Below are positions 13,695 to 14,957 of a DNA stretch of 14,957 bases, one piece after another. The notes beneath the pieces were generated by a model. That model was not told where the DNA came from. It saw only the letters and a list, made by a program, of their open reading frames with translations, and searched no databases. A program made the translations under genes and the position numbers. The stretch is from Rhodospirillum sp. UBA1311 (GTDB lineage Bacteria > Pseudomonadota > Alphaproteobacteria > Rhodospirillales > Rhodospirillaceae), in NCBI GenBank assembly GCA_002307145.1, contig DBTR01000040.1:5149-20105 (forward strand). The letters run 5' to 3'. How positions within the stretch are numbered: position 1 is the stretch's first letter; every line of letters starts with the position of its first letter.

Positions 13695-14626
13695 ACGAAG
13701 CCGAAATCGCCACCCTCGCCGCGATCCTCGCCGCCATGGTCCGCGCCGCGACGCCCCTGGTGTTCGCCGCGCTCGGCGAACTCGTCACCGAGCGCGCGGG
13801 CGTGCTCAACCTCGGCATCGAGGGAATGATGCTGATGGGCGCGGTCGCCGCCTTCGGCACCGCCCACGCGGGCGCGGGTTACGCCGCCGCGATGGCAATG
13901 GGCGCAGGGGCGGGCGTCGGCATGTCGTTGCTGTTCGCTTTTCTCGCCCTCGGCCTGCGCGCCAATCAGGTCGCCTGCGGCCTCGCGCTCTCGATCTTCG
14001 GCGTCGGACTCTCGGCATTCGTCGGCAAGTCGCTCGTCGGCACCCCGATCGAAGCCCTGCCCGCCCTGCCGATTCCGCTGCTCTCCGAAATCCCGGTGAT
14101 CGGGCGCGCGCTGTTCAGCCAGGATATCCTGGTCTACGCCTCGGTGCTGGCAGTGCCCGCAATCTCGTGGTTCCTGTTCAAGACCCGCGCCGGGCTGATT
14201 CTCCGCGCGATCGGCGAGAACCACGACGCGGCGCACGACATCGGCTATTCGGTGCTCAAGGTGCGGACGCTGGCGATCATGTTCGGCGGCGCGATGGCGG
14301 GCCTCGCGGGGGCCTATCTCTCGCTCGCCTACACGCCGATGTGGGTCGAGAACATGAGCTCGGGGCGCGGCTGGATCGCGCTCGCCCTCGTCGTCTTCGC
14401 CACCTGGGTTCCGGTGCGCGCGCTGCTCGGCGCGTATCTTTTCGGCGGCGTGACGATTCTCCAGCTCCACGCGCAGAACTGGGGCATCCCGGTGTCGTCG
14501 CAAATCCTCGCGATGCTGCCCTACCTCGCCACCATCGTCGTGCTGGTGCTGATTTCGCGCGATGAAACCAAGATCAAGTTGAACGCCCCCGCGTGTTTGG
14601 GGAAAGTGTTCCATTCGGGAAGATAA
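13691..14626 (+). CDS. BMP/nucleoside-type ABC transporter permease 2
   Basis: Second BPD_transp_2-family membrane subunit, YufQ/NupC-like, 311 residues. The counterpart of the permease 1 signature is GVLNLGIEGMMLMGA at 37-51. Further family marks are RAGLILRAIGENHDAA near 166-181 and MFGGAMAGLAGAYLSLAYTPMWVENMS in the second half. About eight to ten hydrophobic helices are visible. The ATG at 13691 overlaps the TGA of permease 1 by four bases (ATGA), which indicates translational coupling. The reading frame is open far upstream (to about 11267) only because it is a shadow of the GC-rich genes before it. The C-terminal tail (KIKLNAPACLGKVFHSGR) is hydrophilic. Confidence 0.9.
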   Translation: MNEAEIATLAAILAAMVRAATPLVFAALGELVTERAGVLNLGIEGMMLMGAVAAFGTAHAGAGYAAAMAMGAGAGVGMSLLFAFLALGLRANQVACGLALSIFGVGLSAFVGKSLVGTPIEALPALPIPLLSEIPVIGRALFSQDILVYASVLAVPAISWFLFKTRAGLILRAIGENHDAAHDIGYSVLKVRTLAIMFGGAMAGLAGAYLSLAYTPMWVENMSSGRGWIALALVVFATWVPVRALLGAYLFGGVTILQLHAQNWGIPVSSQILAMLPYLATIVVLVLISRDETKIKLNAPACLGKVFHSGR

Positions 14627-14651
14627 TCCACGGTCGTTAAGGAGACCCACG

Positions 14652-14957
14652 ATGAAGATGACGCGGCGGACCGGGCTTGCGCTGGTCCTGGCAATGACGG
14701 CGGGGCTGTTCGGCGGCATGACGGCAAAGGCCGCCGAGCCGCTCAAGGTCGGGTTCGTCTACGTCGGGCCGATCGGCGACCACGGCTATTCCTACCAGCA
14801 CGACCAGGGCCGCCTCGCGGTCGAAAAGCACTTCGGCGACAAGGTGAAAACCACCTACGTCGAAAACGTCGCCGAAGGCGCGGACGCCGAGCGGGTGATC
14901 CGCCAGCTCGCCGCTGCCGGCAACGACATCATCTTCACCACCTCGTTCGGCTTCATG
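14652..14957 (+). CDS. BMP-family periplasmic substrate-binding protein, 3' end cut by window edge
   Basis: Periplasmic binding component of the transporter (BMP/Med/PnrA-like family, which binds purine nucleosides in characterised members). The window holds 102 codons of a usual 330-360. A Sec signal peptide is visible: MKMTRRTG, a hydrophobic core LALVLAMTAGLFGG, and a probable signal peptidase I cut after TAKA. No lipobox cysteine is present, unlike the lipoprotein members. The mature part starts AEPLKVGFVYVGPIGDHGYS, continues HDQGRLAVEKHFG, and has ENVAEGADAERVIRQLAAAGNDIIF, all typical of the family. The ATG at 14652 has AAGGAG (14639-14644) 7 nt upstream, the best ribosome-binding site of the operon, fitting the usual excess of binding protein. 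It lies 25 bp after permease 2. Confidence 0.93.
   Translation, partial: MKMTRRTGLALVLAMTAGLFGGMTAKAAEPLKVGFVYVGPIGDHGYSYQHDQGRLAVEKHFGDKVKTTYVENVAEGADAERVIRQLAAAGNDIIFTTSFGFM

Noticed and set aside
11267..14626. A 1119-codon open frame on the plus strand
   Set aside because: Only its last 311 codons (from 13691) are the real permease 2. The upstream part is Arg/Pro-rich shadow translation of the ATPase and permease 1 genes in a high-GC genome.
1..14957. CRISPR arrays, insertion sequences, rRNA, tRNA or phage genes
   Set aside because: I saw no regularly spaced direct repeats, transposase motifs, terminal repeats or structural RNA genes other than the riboswitch.

Overview
The window is GC-rich, gene-dense DNA that reads as an alphaproteobacterium, most likely of the Rhodospirillales (Magnetospirillum/Rhodospirillum-like). 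The reasons are a DUF2336 protein, a pyrimidine 5'-nucleotidase-dapD pair, a single-Cache chemoreceptor, the strong G/C third-position bias and the use of GTG and TTG starts. The lineage is inferred from gene families, not from any marker gene.

Layout. (1) Positions 1-1264, minus strand: a HAD-type pyrimidine 5'-nucleotidase followed by dapD of lysine/diaminopimelate synthesis, which runs off the left edge. (2) Positions 1284-4472, plus strand: a promoter, a PAS-GAF-GGDEF diguanylate cyclase and a DUF2336 repeat protein, probably one operon. (3) Positions 4509-7099: a tyrosine/dual-specificity phosphatase (minus) divergent from an MsbA-like ABC exporter (plus), with about 50 bp between the starts. 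(4) Positions 7223-9461, minus strand: a small helical protein of unknown function followed by a methyl-accepting chemotaxis protein. (5) Positions 9462-10239: a 778-bp stretch without a recognisable protein gene. It holds inverted repeats, a likely promoter, a clear cobalamin riboswitch and, about 300 nt later, a strong intrinsic terminator. (6) Positions 10240-10959, minus strand: a class I glutamine amidotransferase. (7) Positions 11055-14957, plus strand: a complete BMP/nucleoside-type ABC uptake operon (double ATPase, two permeases) with the start of its periplasmic binding protein, cut by the right edge.

How they work together. Region 2 is a c-di-GMP signalling output, region 4 a chemosensory unit, and region 7 an importer that probably takes up purine nucleosides or related compounds. 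The divergent amidotransferase may act in the same nitrogen/purine economy, which is inference from position only.

The most notable feature is region 5. The B12 aptamer is complete and on the plus strand, but the next plus-strand gene is over 1.1 kb away, beyond a terminator and an opposing gene. The riboswitch therefore seems to control only a roughly 330-nt structured, terminated RNA. That RNA could be a regulatory RNA, a tiny unrecognised peptide gene, or the remains of a lost B12-related gene.
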